Below, piece by piece: positions 34,997-45,184 of a DNA stretch of 64,000 nt. Origin of the DNA: Prosopocoilus inquinatus (taxonomy: Eukaryota > Arthropoda > Insecta > Coleoptera > Lucanidae); NCBI GenBank assembly GCA_036172665.1, contig CM069875.1:22103806-22167805 (forward strand), given 5' to 3'. Each line of letters starts with the position of its first letter. Within the stretch, counting starts at the first letter, position 1. Position numbers and translations under genes: made by a program. The notes under the pieces were generated by a model. That model ran no database searches, was not told the origin of the DNA, and was given only the letters and a program-made list of their open reading frames with translations.

Positions 34997-36940
34997 TTAC
35001 GAACTCCTTCTGGCATCCTTGAGGGCAGCCTTAAATACCGGGCAGGCCCCGCTGTCAGCTCGGTGACCCTGGGCTTCGCATAAGGGACAAGCGGGCTCCT
35101 CAGTGCAGCTCTTTTTCAAGTGCCCCTTCCTTCCGCAATTCCTGCAGGAGTCTAGTCTGGAGGGCCCATCGTAGTTTTCCGTCAGATGGCGGTACGACTA
35201 ACATTTCCTGCATTTCTCCACCCTTACCCTAGCCTCCATTCGGCAGGGTACAAGGCCAATAGTTACTTCTTTCCTGCTCAGAAGTTCCTCCGCCTCAGTC
35301 ATCGGGAGAGTCACGGTAACCGCCTGAGTTTCATTGGCGTTCGGACTCAGTTTGCCAATCTTTATAACCTCCTCCGTTCGCTTACCTAAGGCCTTCTGGA
35401 CGGCTTCCTCAACGTCCTCTTTGTCCGCTAAGGCGTCCAATCCCCTTATATGTATCGTCTCCACCTTAGTTGAGTCCCCAATCTTTCTGACCCTTGTGGG
35501 CGCGACTTTTTCTGATATTTTAGTCTTTAGGCTTTCTAGGGCTTTCGAATCTTTCTGTACTGTGATGAGTAAGTTGCCCTCACGGGTGCTCCTAATGCCT
35601 TTCACCGTCTTGGAAGCAGGATCATCCCTTATTGCTTCCTTGACAATGCCCAAGGTTTCCGCATACTTCCTTCCTGCATTCTTCACCACTATTGCATAGG
35701 TCTTTCTGTCCTGCCCGTTCTTTCTGGTCTTACCGTGGATGGTCATGTTCTTCCCGGTTTCGTGGAAAACGCATTCCACCATCCTCCTCCACCTTCCTTC
35801 GCCCATTCCTTTGTGGTGGTACATTGCGATGGCACTGTCCCGTTCCGTCTCCTCCTTTAACTTATGAAGACTATTCCATATGAGACCATCGTCCCCACTC
35901 AGTACCATCTTGATCGCCTTTCTTTCCGTTTTGCCTGTCCCCCCGGCGTTTCTGATTCTACTCGATTGCTAAAGAACTTCGAAATCACCGTTGGTGCTTG
36001 CCAGCTCCGGAAACCTATTTCTGTATTCCCTTCTATCTTCCGTTATAAGATTCACGTCCCTCTCGTCCGTGAGGATGACCTGCACCGCTTCTGGGTGCAA
36101 TTCCAACGGGCTGCCATCCTCCGTCTTTGTGACTTTAAAAACATCCTCGGCCCATATTAATTCGGCTACGCTTTTCCATCCCTCTGCCGACTTTATTTTC
36201 GAGGGATCTACTTGTTGTTCCCCCCTACGCCATGCCGACGTCTGCTTCGTAGCGTCTCTGTATTGTTTTGCTTGAACCTTAGGTTCGTCCGCTACCGCTT
36301 CACCCACTGATTCTTTGCCGTTAGATACCAGGATTTCCTCCTCCTGATATCTCCTGTCCTTTAACCACTCCTTGACGGACTCTCTGTTAAATATTTCGAT
36401 GGTCCTCCTGATTTTAACGTTTGTATTCTTAATTTCCCTTTTTGTGTTTGGATTTGCCTCGATCAATCTTTCCAAATCTTTCCCTTGTCTATTAATCTGT
36501 TCAATGGCCTCCATTATCGTGAACACCATTGGGCACTCCCGCTTTTTGAACCGGCACTCCCCCTCTATGGAGTCCCTTGGCCTCTTTTTATTATTACTGT
36601 CCATATCCGCTGAGTGTGACCTCTGATACTGGATATATCTGACATTTGCCCTGGGCCGGCTGTTACTATATTTGCTTATATTCCCTTCGTGCATCTTGCT
36701 CAGCGCAACGATGCGTTGCGAGAGCAAGGGGAGTGTTGTTTCACTACTGGCCGTCCAGGCTTTTGCCACAGGCGTCTCTTTCTCGACGGCCTTGGTTTTG
36801 GTTTTTGTAATTGCCCCAGTATTTGCACCTGGAGCCTGTGTCTCTGTGCCCTTTTTTGGGGAGGTAGGATCCTCCATGTAAAGCTTGATATCCATCCAAG
36901 AATTGTTTATAAATCCCCATTGACGCTCCCCACCCACCAC
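34997..36940 (-). pseudogene. LINE ORF1: gag-like protein with zinc knuckles
   Basis: From 36940 an open frame encodes a lysine- and glutamate-rich protein of 323 codons to 35969, and after a break the frame 35908-35198 continues with a domain ending in EARVRVEKCRKC. The next codon is an in-frame TAG. Beyond it the same frame continues through two good zinc knuckles, CRNCGRKGHLKKSC and CPLCEAQGHRADSGAC, to a TAA at 34999-34997. The first knuckle (CRKC...H....Y) has lost its last cysteine to tyrosine. ORF1 proteins of this type bind the element's RNA. The stop and the break make it non-functional. Confidence 0.85.
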
Positions 36941-37503
36941 GGAGCCACAAATGGGACGGGGAACTTCCTCCGTCAGGACTACGTCGCCGGGGGTCCTATT
37001 TTACGCGGCCTGGGCTAATCGTAAGTTCGCGAATCCTGCGGACGGACGGGCCGCAGTTGCCGTCTATACGGAAGCTGGGGCCAAAGTGAAGTGTTGGGAC
37101 CTCCTCAGCCACCAGGATCCCCTTTTCCAGCGCTATGGCTAAGCCACGCATGCGACTAAGTGGGTCCTCGGACAGGACAGGAAGTGGTAAGGAATAGCTG
37201 AAAGCGAGAAAGATCCCTAGCCCTTGATACCTAATTGCATCGGGATCTGAAGCAAGCAAGAACCGAGACCAGATGGTCTCTGAATAGGAAAGCTATAAAG
37301 AAAAGGAGCACATACCTTTTTAGACAAGTTGAAGAATGGTTTGTGCCCAGCTAGGCACCTCGGGGCGCCGCTCCCGCTTACTAGCGTGATTCTTAGGGCC
37401 CATCCTCCTTTATCCGGACTATGGACCGGCAACGGCGACCCCCCGGCATCCCTGCTGCGCGAACGCAACGCAATGACAATAGACAGCCGCCGCAGGCGGA
37501 GTT
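36941..37503 (-). other. LINE 5' leader
   Basis: GC-rich sequence upstream of ORF1 up to the target duplication. It contains overlapping open frames without domains; non-LTR elements usually hold their internal promoter here. Confidence 0.6.
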
Positions 37504-37516
37504 TCTTCAACACACC
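37504..37516. repeat. LINE target site duplication, right (13 bp)
   Basis: TCTTCAACACACC, identical to 31453-31465. It fixes the LINE 5' end at 37503. Confidence 0.88.
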
Positions 37517-38224
37517 TGCACAAAGGGAAGCCTACCCGACCAGAACGACCAATGCGAAAATCAATTATACTACAATAATGAGTAGTACTAACAGTAAACA
37601 AAAATTCCTTATTTTGTATTTTGTTCATTCACATTAACATTGACATTTTTTTCGAAAACACGACCTATAGATTTTTGAAACAACATTGAAGTAACCAGTA
37701 CATAAAAAATGATGTGAATACAATCCTGCTTTATTAATTAATTACAATTTTTCGACTTTGAAAGCGACCAAAAAAAACGGTTCTGTTATTAAAATTATAA
37801 AAAAATATAATATATCTGTAAGGGTTAGATACTGAGAGCCTTAATACAGAATATCTATAAACGAATCTTTTGACGTAGGAGACGTTGGAGTTTATGCCTT
37901 TTTCCGTTTGTGAAATTACTTGCCCTTAGAAGCAATATTAGTTGCCTACCTTACGATGCCAGCAGGAGTAATCGCCAACATTCTTTTCATATCATTATTA
38001 TTTATATTTCCTGAATTGAAGAGGAACAAAAATACTATCCAGTCGTGAAAGGATAGGGAGCGTTTCATTAAAAAAATTGAATAACGGCAGTTTGAAAATG
38101 TGATAATTGCTTACGCTTCATCGTTTGAAAAGAAGAAATAAGATTAAGATAATTGAAACTAGATTGTTCCTTTTGCTTTGCTACCAATTTTTATTGTTGA
38201 ACGACACAAAAATAGTTTTATGGT
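37517..38224. other. noncoding stretch
   Basis: Continuation of the sequence interrupted by the LINE, then AT-rich DNA without recognisable genes. Confidence 0.45.
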
Positions 38225-38787
38225 AGAGTAAAGTCAGCATATATGGAATAGACCGGCTAATATGGAATACTCGGAATTTCTCAAATAAGAAGCGACTCTG
38301 GCATTAACATGAGTTTCGGTATTGTAGGGCACTACTACAGAGATTCTTAGCCAGTAAGATTGCATAACTTTAGAGTACATGATTTTGTGAATTTATCGTT
38401 TTGGAAGTTTTCGCGCGATACCAGAAAAATGTATTTTGACGTATTTTTTAAAAATAAAAGTGTATTTTACACCAAAGTTAGTTTGTTGTAATGTAGATTA
38501 GTACTACATTTGATATTTCACCTTATTAACTCAAAGTGTTGCATATTTTCCCTTATTTCATATCACCCCAATTGACTATTCCATATCATATCATGAAAAT
38601 GCATTTTTTTTTAATTTGTTACAGAATTTTCCAAAAAAATATGTATTTCTTAAATGTATTATATGCAACCTCTGGAAAATGACATAAAGTATTTTTTATT
38701 AAAATATCTGAGTATTTAGTATCTTAGTTCAGAATTTATGACGACCTAAAGAATGGGTATTCCATATACATATGCCGACTTTACTCC
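38225..38787. mobile_element. MITE-like element, about 563 bp
   Basis: The left end AGAGTAAAGTCAGCATATAT then GGAATAG and the right end (inverse: GGAGTAAAGTCGGCATATG then ATGGAATA) match over about 30 bp with a small insertion. Noncoding interior. Confidence 0.78.
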
Positions 38788-39478
38788 AAATATTAAAAGT
38801 AAAAAATCAAACCGTTTTAATTATTTACTCTTAATTGGTTATATAAATATAAATAGTTTGCATTCCACCGTATATAGAATTGAATGTAACGTCTTTCTAT
38901 AATAAAATATACAGGTGTACCATTGTACGTTTCAAAATAATTTTAGGTTATAGTACTCAATAGGTAGAATCTTTGCGAAAGAAAAAAATTCTATCTCGTT
39001 CTGTAGATGAGCTATTAAGGAAATCGCGCTTGGTTACTCACCCTGTATAGAAACCTGTTGATAGAGTATACATTACGGAAAGATTTAAGATATCTGCCTA
39101 TTGAGAACAAAAATCAATCAGTATATACCTAGTTCCTCTACTTACCAAAATCTGTACTTGGCGACGTTCACATCATAAATCATAAACAGGGATAGGATTT
39201 CGATATGTTCACGTCATCGTTTCAGTAGCGCCGTAAAAATGAACCGAACAGGCACATCGTGTAATGGGTTGGGTTAGGTAATGGGATTGTTAAAATAATT
39301 TACGGCGTTCTTACTAAATAAATGATACAACGTGGTGATATATTCCGGAGGTCGAGATACAACTGATCAAAAAATTACTGTGAGAATCTTTACGAATTGA
39401 AACAAGAAGAGTTTATTGCACAACTGTAATTTTTTTATTGAGGTAATATCGCTCTGTTTTTTAAGTAAAAAGTTTTTA
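38788..39478. other. noncoding stretch with a dispersed repeat (38930-39000)
   Basis: The word ATTTTAGGTTATAGTACTCA with flanking similarity recurs at about 46706-46730, so a diverged dispersed repeat is present. CACCCTGTATAG at 39039-39050 may be its outer end. No gene seen. Confidence 0.5.
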
Positions 39479-39560
39479 AACTTTAACCGGACAGAATTAT
39501 AATTAGAAAAGCACTCAACGTTTCACTAGCGATTGATAGCTTCGTCCTGACGAAACTTTT
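39479..39560 (-). ncRNA. decayed hammerhead-like relic
   Basis: On the minus strand an AGC...GCT stem-II-like pair is followed by GTGAAACGTTGAGTGC (39526-39511), the same 3' hallmark as in the copy at 30394. The upstream core reads AGGACGA instead of CUGANGA, so it is probably inactive. Downstream, CTGTCCGGTTAAAG matches the CAGTGTCCGTTTAAAG of the copy at 25261. Confidence 0.45.
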
Positions 39561-41511
39561 AACTTTACAATTTTCATCGCGTAAAAGTCAACTTTATTTA
39601 TTCTCTATTTTTTATTGTACTGAAAAACACCAATGCTGTAGTTGCGTGTTAATCTCTGCAGCTCTCGCGTTTGCATTGACGCTGCGCTTTAATACCTTAT
39701 ATTACCTTCACCAGAATTTGAATCGCGCAAAATATATGGACCCGACTCGTAATCATAAAGGAGTTCATGCAAAGATCAAATGCAACATAAACGTATGTAG
39801 CCACTATTGTTCCGCAACTATTTGAGCAATTGAAATTAGTTATGACGTTATATAATATAACAAATTGGATAACATATGAAAACATGTTTCAGACGTGTTC
39901 TATAAAGCCAGAGAAGTTTGCTCGATGGTTTGTATGCACTATTCATGTTTGAAGTAACTATTTCTAAATTGCTATTGGGAATTTCTAACTTGATTCACAT
40001 GTTTCGTGACTTTCCTCTTATTCGTGGCAATTTAATACCCTTATGTTAAAATTACGAAATTAACTTTTCAAGTTTCAGATTTGAAACTACGCTAGCATTT
40101 TTAAAATGCATACCGTTTATTACTTTCGTTACTTGTTTCTAACAAAACGACGAGTCGAGTCTGTGAAACATCAGATACAAATACTTTATTTTGTTTCGTT
40201 CCAAAAAGTTCTTTATTTTTCATATTCAATATTATTAATTAAGTTCTTGCCATTCATATTAGTCGATGTAGAAAAAAAATTATCATTTAATGTATTAGTG
40301 TAGAGAGGTAGCAAGGATCGGTGGTTTTACTAGAAACATAAAATTGGTATATAGGCGGATATTTACAGGTTGTTATAACGTGTTATACAACTAGCATACA
40401 ACAAAAAAATTCAAAGTTCACCCCAATCGTTACTAACTAGTTGCTGTTTTAATAAAATAAAGAAAAGAACACAAATAGCTGACTAATAGTGTAGCCCCAT
40501 TCTTTTACAATTTCACGTTTTCCGCCTATCCAAAAAAAAAATAGACTATAGGTTTTTTAAATTAATTATATGTATACGTTATATTCTTTTTTAAATCAAC
40601 TAATCTACTAACATTTTTTTCAAATCTCTTTGGATTATGATACATTCCTGAATATAAAACAGCGATATACGTAAAGGCAACAGCAGAAACTAAAAATAAC
40701 TTTCTTGATGAACTAGATTCAGAGTCGGTTTCCTTTCCAATTACGAGCTAAAACCGACATTTCGAAGAAAACGAGAACAATCGATTCGATCCCGATCTCT
40801 CAATCATTTCGCATTTGCCATTCATTCCTTTTCAAAGCCCTTAACCGTGCATTCAGGAGCGAAAAGTTCAAGGAGTGGTCGTCGATAGATCTCAAAGGTC
40901 GCTGTTTTGTGCATTCCCCTAGCCGACGTTCTACGCGACCATTAAACATGTTTCTTTGTTGGAAACCCGCGACTGTAGCAGAGATTTTGAGAAAAATAGT
41001 AGTCGCACAAAGCGTGTGAAAAAGAAAGACACCGTATTTTACAAATGTTTGTCGTCAACAGCGGTAACTTTTCCAAAAAAACTCGAGGTGAAATCAATTA
41101 TTCAGTATGTTTGACCATAGTAACTCAACTGCTTCCGCAAATTCTCAATGTTTAATGGAGTTCTCGTTACGTGACGCTACTTTTAAAACGGATATCCGCT
41201 AGCGTAACTAAATTTACGTCACGACAAAAAGTGCGGCGGTTGTGACTATCAAATGAATATTCATCGTCAACGATTTTATGCTATATTCCTGTTATTATTA
41301 TTAAGTTTGATAATTTATTTCCTAGCTGGGAAAGTTGGAAATTATTCGCAAGATAATTAAAGTTCCACTGAAATCATCGGCCTGACGTACGCAAGTCTTT
41401 TATCAAATTAGTTAATCGAAGCTTTTATAACCATCCCTCAGTTAGCTTACGAAATAGAAGTCTTTAATGTATTTCATCTCCTCAAATATAATTGTTTGTG
41501 TTGCTATTATA
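39561..41511. other. noncoding stretch with a GC-richer island at 40740-41240
   Basis: The island is non-repetitive and more complex than its flanks, a candidate conserved regulatory element. No exon could be supported. Open frames at 39885-39697 and 40106-40303 lack known motifs. Confidence 0.4.
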
Positions 41512-41513
41512 TA

Positions 41514-42846
41514 CCGTGCCTTCAATTGAATTCCTCATTAAAGTAAGCTGTGATTTTTTTATGAAGTTGGCGACACAATTCTAGAGAAAACAGTTGTCAT
41601 TAACTGTCAGTACTGATCATAACATCAAATAAAATAAAAATACAACGTTAAAGTTTAAAGTAGATGCTCAAAGTGCTCTCCTTCAACTTGAATACATAAG
41701 CGTATGTAATACGTTTCATGTTTTCAAACCCGTTTGCTAAGTGTTCGCCGGTTATGTTCGCACACACATCAGTAATGACCGCACGAAATTCTTCGATTGT
41801 GTGACGCGTAGTTCTAGTTTTTCATGTGTGGATAAAGGAAGTAATCCATAATTGTGAGATCCGGAACCTTGCAGGAAAATTCACAATCCGATTATCGAAA
41901 AACTGCTGCATGAAAGTCATTGTTTGATGAGCTGTGTGGGCAGTAGCATTGTCTTGCTGAAGAAACCCTTGTTCATCATCATGTAGTTGATTAATGAAAG
42001 GTTCTAATAACTCATTTCGGCATCTTTCAGCAGTTACTGAGTCGTTAAAAAATATTGGTCCGATGATACGCCTTCTTGACACTGCTAGCCAAACACCAAT
42101 TTTTAATGGATGTAATGGAGTTTCCACAAATTCATGGGGATTTTCTACTGACCATATTCTCATATTATGTTTATTTAAATACCCTGAGAGATGAAACCAG
42201 GCCTCGTTGGAAAAGAAACACTTGTCAAGAATGTCGTCATTGTTTAAGTTATCAAGAAACCACTGACAATATTCTGTTCTTCTGTGAAAATCTACTGGCC
42301 TGAGTTCGTGGACTGCTTAAATCTTATATGGATAAAGCTTTAAGTCTTTTTTAAGAATAGTGTGACATGTTCCCACTGATAGCTGAACTTCTTGTGAAAG
42401 TTTCGCAATAGATTTCTTGGGAGAGTATTCCATTCGATCCCGAACATCTTCAATGCAGGCTGCAGTCCTTTTCTTAACTGCTCCGCTCCCTGTTTTGCGA
42501 CCAAGTGATCCTGTTTCACGAAATTTAAGAACACAAGCATGGATATGTTTAACTGGCTGTTCATAAGTAATAGCAAAATTAGGAAACTGCTATCGAAACT
42601 TCTGTACACACTGATTAATTGAATAAACTAACTGTCCATTTTCTATTCTACCGGTTTGAAAATAACTTTCAACAATAAATATTTTCTGCTGTAATTCTAA
42701 CATTTTGAATTAATTGAAAATACAAAGTGTCAATTTGACATTAGTTTAATTAAATAATTGAACAGCTAGCAGTGCTGCAAATCTTAGGAGAAAAAAACAG
42801 TGAAATCACAGCCCACTTTAATGAGGAATTCAAATTGAAGGCACGG
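41514..42846 (-). mobile_element. mariner-like transposon, full length, dead
   Basis: The ends CCGTGCCTTCAATTGAATTC and, inverted, CCGTGCCTTCAATTTGAATT match over about 35 bp, continuing into CTCATTAAAGT. TA flanks both ends (41512-41513, 42847-42848). The 1333-bp length and single transposase gene fit a mariner. Confidence 0.9.
41648..42703 (-). pseudogene. mariner-like transposase pseudogene
   Basis: The ATG at 42703-42701 starts MLELQQKIFIVESYF, the first helix-turn-helix. ACVLKFRETGSLGRKTGSG and KKSIAKLSQEVQLSVGTCHT (second helix-turn-helix) follow. The linker has QWFLDNLNNDDIL. The first catalytic segment reads SNEAWFHLSGY, where the Asp is replaced by Asn. The second, QQDNATAHTA, is intact. 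The third, after a frameshift, reads PDLTIMDYFLY, with Asp at a spacing of about 34-35 from the second, as in DD34D mariners. The frame ends at TAA (41650-41648). In-frame stops (within FR*QF and KI*AV) and the frameshift make it inactive. Confidence 0.88.
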
Positions 42847-42950
42847 TACTTGTACTATGCTATTATATGTATAACATGACGTGCAGTAGCAAATAGTTGC
42901 TCAATGAGGTTTAAACTATGTTTAATGTCAACGGCTTTTATTCTTTTTCT

Positions 42951-43194
42951 GGTTGCTCGGATAATGATTAAGATGTAAAAAGTAGTTTAACTATGAAATA
43001 AAACTGATTTGAAGTTTAACCAGCAGTTAATAAATTGCTAGTTTATGTCCGATCTTACCACCTCCTGATAAATTTAACCGTCGGTTAATATCCTAAGAAA
43101 CCATTATCGGCACAATGGTTTCCAAGGATATTAACCAACGGTTAAATTTATCAGAAGGTGGTAATATCGGGCCTTAATCGGACACTGAGCAACC
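42951..43194. mobile_element. hairpin MITE, 244 bp
   Basis: The ends GGTTGCTCGG and, inverted, GGTTGCTCAGTGTCCG match loosely. The inner arms CCTGATAAATTTAACCGTCG and its inverse around 43135-43160 pair almost completely, including GGATATTAACC. No coding capacity. Confidence 0.8.
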
Positions 43195-43256
43195 AAACCT
43201 CTGTCTTTCGTAATTGATGAGAAGAATACTCGAATCAAGCAGAATTTTGAGGCGAA

Positions 43257-43269
43257 CAATTTTGTTTAC
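43257..43269. repeat. target site duplication, left (13 bp)
   Basis: CAATTTTGTTTAC, identical to 43783-43795, bounding the inverted hammerhead insertion. Confidence 0.82.
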
Positions 43270-43301
43270 AAAAAATTTTTTTGTGCAAATCGTTTTTGAT
43301 T

Positions 43302-43390
43302 GCAGTGAGAACCTCGAGCAGCCTCTGGACAGCTGTTTCAGCCCTGCTTGGGGCTTCTTCAGCAGAAACGTAGCTCGACATTCCCACTGC
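43302..43390 (-). ncRNA. type-I hammerhead ribozyme, copy 2
   Basis: Identical by eye to 29864-29952 over the core: CUGAAGA, stem II AGCCC/GGGCU, GAA, ACAGCUGU, C17. Stem I is complete (GCAGUG...CACUGC outer pairing). Predicted cleavage lies between 43328 and 43327. Confidence 0.83.
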
Positions 43391-43540
43391 AGACCAAAAA
43401 CGACTTGCCCAATTTATTCGCAAATGCGATGTAAGACTGATGAACATATAAAATAGCGACATCTTACTATCGCTTTTTGACCTAACATTGCAGTAAGATA
43501 GACAAATTGAAGCGGGATTTGCTCCTAATGAGTCCCCCAT

Positions 43541-43608
43541 GTTTCTGCTGAAGAAGCCCCAAGCAGGGCTGAAACAGCTGTCCAGAGGCTGCTCGAGGTT
43601 CTCACTGC
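43541..43608 (+). ncRNA. hammerhead ribozyme, copy 3, stem I truncated
   Basis: The plus strand has the full core and the inner stem I (TTTCTG opposite CAGAGG), but the inversion breakpoint at 43540/43541 removes the 5' strand of the outer stem I. Cleavage would fall between 43582 and 43583. The core may still cleave, but loss of the loop contacts of stem I should lower activity. Confidence 0.75.
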
Positions 43609-43782
43609 AATCAAAAACGATTTGCACAAAATTTTTCTAAAATCTTTCATTATGCTTTGACAGCAAGCATGGCCGCCTTGCATGGGGGACTCATTAGGAG
43701 CAAATCCCGCTTCAATTTGTCTATCCTACTGCAATGTTAGGTCAAAAAGCGATAGTAAGATGTCGCTATTTTATATGTTCAT

Positions 43783-43795
43783 CAATTTTGTTTAC
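43783..43795. repeat. target site duplication, right (13 bp)
   Basis: CAATTTTGTTTAC, identical to 43257-43269. Confidence 0.82.
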
Positions 43796-44984
43796 GTTTA
43801 AGTAACGTCTGTGAGAACCATTTTCAGCTCTCATAAAACATAACTTGTCCAATTTACGACATTATCGTTGTTTCTTTCTCCCCACAGAACTTTCTCCATC
43901 TCATTCTTGAAAGTCGGAACTAACCATTCCATCTTACCATTCTACGCCACATAACGAAAAAGTCTGTATTCACACAGTTGGTACCATTTTCTTTATAAAA
44001 TTGTTTGAAATGTAAAATAAAATTTTGTAATATTGACTGGGGCGGCAACTCTCTCTTGCTGTGTGACGTTGGTGAGAAGAACGAAATAAGTACAAATCTA
44101 CAGAAATTTGGTTTTACTTAAGAACCCTCGACTATAACAAGTAAACTTCCTTCCATTATTGGTGATCGGTGATTATTTACCTAAATATGGTGGCAAATTA
44201 GCGCTGAGACCTGTCAGCTGTTCCGAGCTAGTACTCTGATGAAGAAGGGTCAGCTTACAAATACTAAAGGCACCAGGAAAAGAACCACAGCTGCTCTCTG
44301 CGCACTGTGATATCAAAATCCATGGGTGTACAGTATTTGAAAACTTTAACTTTAACACTTGGGCATTCAAAGTAGTTAATCAATGGCGACACAACAAAAC
44401 ACCAAAAATGTACTTACTTACGTACAAATACGTTAGCTGTACAACAATATACAGTGGTCTATCAGGCTTAAAATAAAATAACCTACGCTTCGGGAAAGTA
44501 TTATTAATATAATCAGCTTAAATAATAAGCGAGGTTTAATCAGATCCAGTACTGGTCTACACATAAATTAAACTGAACTTGAATTGCGTGGGATAATGTT
44601 AATTTAATGCACAAACATGTACTGTTATTTTAACGTCATATGCTAACGTACGATAAATAGAAAACAATTGGGTACATTGCGATTTTTGGGAGTAGTCGAC
44701 AAAATTCAAAGAGCAGCGCTGCCACTCATGGAAACGCCGTACTTCAATTGCATCACTTATACCAACTGTCGCGCGCTGATGACTTTCCAATGCGTACTCC
44801 AAACGTATGCACGCCCTCGACAGGAAGGATAGTCGCAAAAGAAAGCGAGGAACGATAAAGCGAATAAAAAAAGCGGACGCCGTAGCCATGAAACGTAAGG
44901 AAGCCGGAAACGATTCTCTATCAACCAAAATGGCGGCTAATCAGAACACGGAACGTAATAGCGTGACCATATAAAACCAATGAA
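43796..44984. other. noncoding stretch
   Basis: No gene recognised. The 44650-44930 part is GC-richer, and the 109-codon minus frame there (44928-44599) has no known motif. Confidence 0.42.
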
Positions 44985-44996
44985 AGCCTTGATATC
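44985..44996. repeat. SINE target site duplication, left (12 bp)
   Basis: AGCCTTGATATC, identical to 45173-45184. Confidence 0.88.
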
Positions 44997-45172
44997 TCCT
45001 CTTTCTTTGCTTTGCGCAGTAATTTGCGTATTAATTGTCTTATGGGCTCGCCATTCCATTTACTTTGTTTAATAAACTGGGTCATAATCCGGACAACACA
45101 AACATCCATGGCCCAGGTGGAATTCGAACCCACACTCGACTTTATAAGTCGGCTAGGCTAACCGCTGCACCC
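44997..45172 (-). mobile_element. tRNA-derived SINE, 176 bp
   Basis: The minus strand begins GGGTGCAGCGGTTAGCCTAG (A-box-like) and has a B box GGGTTCGAATT. The head can be drawn as a tRNA-like arm set with a CGAC/GTCG anticodon stem, but acceptor pairing is imperfect. A non-tRNA body with ATGGATGTTTGTGTTGTCC follows, then an A-rich tail (AAAGCAAAGAAAGAGG). A perfect 12-bp duplication flanks it. SINEs are transcribed by RNA polymerase III and mobilised by LINE machinery. It is not a tRNA gene. Confidence 0.87.
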
Positions 45173-45184
45173 AGCCTTGATATC
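45173..45184. repeat. SINE target site duplication, right (12 bp)
   Basis: AGCCTTGATATC, identical to 44985-44996. Confidence 0.88.

Larger units (their letters stand above)
31466..37503 (-). mobile_element. R1-clade-like LINE, near full length, 6.04 kb
   Basis: A non-LTR retrotransposon on the minus strand bounded by a 13-bp target duplication. It begins at 37503 with a GC-rich leader and ends at 31466 in a short poly(A), seen as T8 on the plus strand at 31466-31473. ORF1 has gag-type zinc knuckles. ORF2 has an apurinic-type endonuclease, a reverse transcriptase and a C-terminal CCHC motif, the order usual in the R1 group. The element is much GC-richer than its surroundings, which suggests fairly recent arrival. 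Flanks show no 28S rDNA, so it is not a site-specific R1 copy. Stops and frameshifts in both ORFs make it inactive. Confidence 0.9.
43270..43782. mobile_element. retrozyme-like insertion: two partial units in inverted orientation
   Basis: The left part (43270-43540) carries the same 312-bp unit as 29692-30003 with the ribozyme on the minus strand. The right part (43541-43782) carries it with the ribozyme on the plus strand. They join abruptly at CCCCCAT/GTTTCTG. One 13-bp duplication flanks the whole, so the inverted pair inserted as one event, as expected if reverse transcription switched strands or was primed twice. Identity to the 29.7-kb copy is very high by eye, which suggests recent activity. 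Confidence 0.82.

Noticed and set aside
31529..37018. Many long plus-strand open frames opposite the LINE
   Set aside because: They lie antisense to ORF1, endonuclease and reverse transcriptase, have no domains and follow from the GC-rich composition of the LINE.
31466..37503. Site-specific R1 insertion in 28S rDNA
   Set aside because: The flanking sequence is AT-rich unique DNA with a TCTTCAACACACC duplication, not 28S.
44230..44260. CTGATGA word resembling a hammerhead core
   Set aside because: No stem II, GAAA or pairing stem I nearby.
45105..45172. tRNA gene on the minus strand
   Set aside because: Acceptor pairing is imperfect and the head belongs to a SINE with body, A-rich tail and target duplication.
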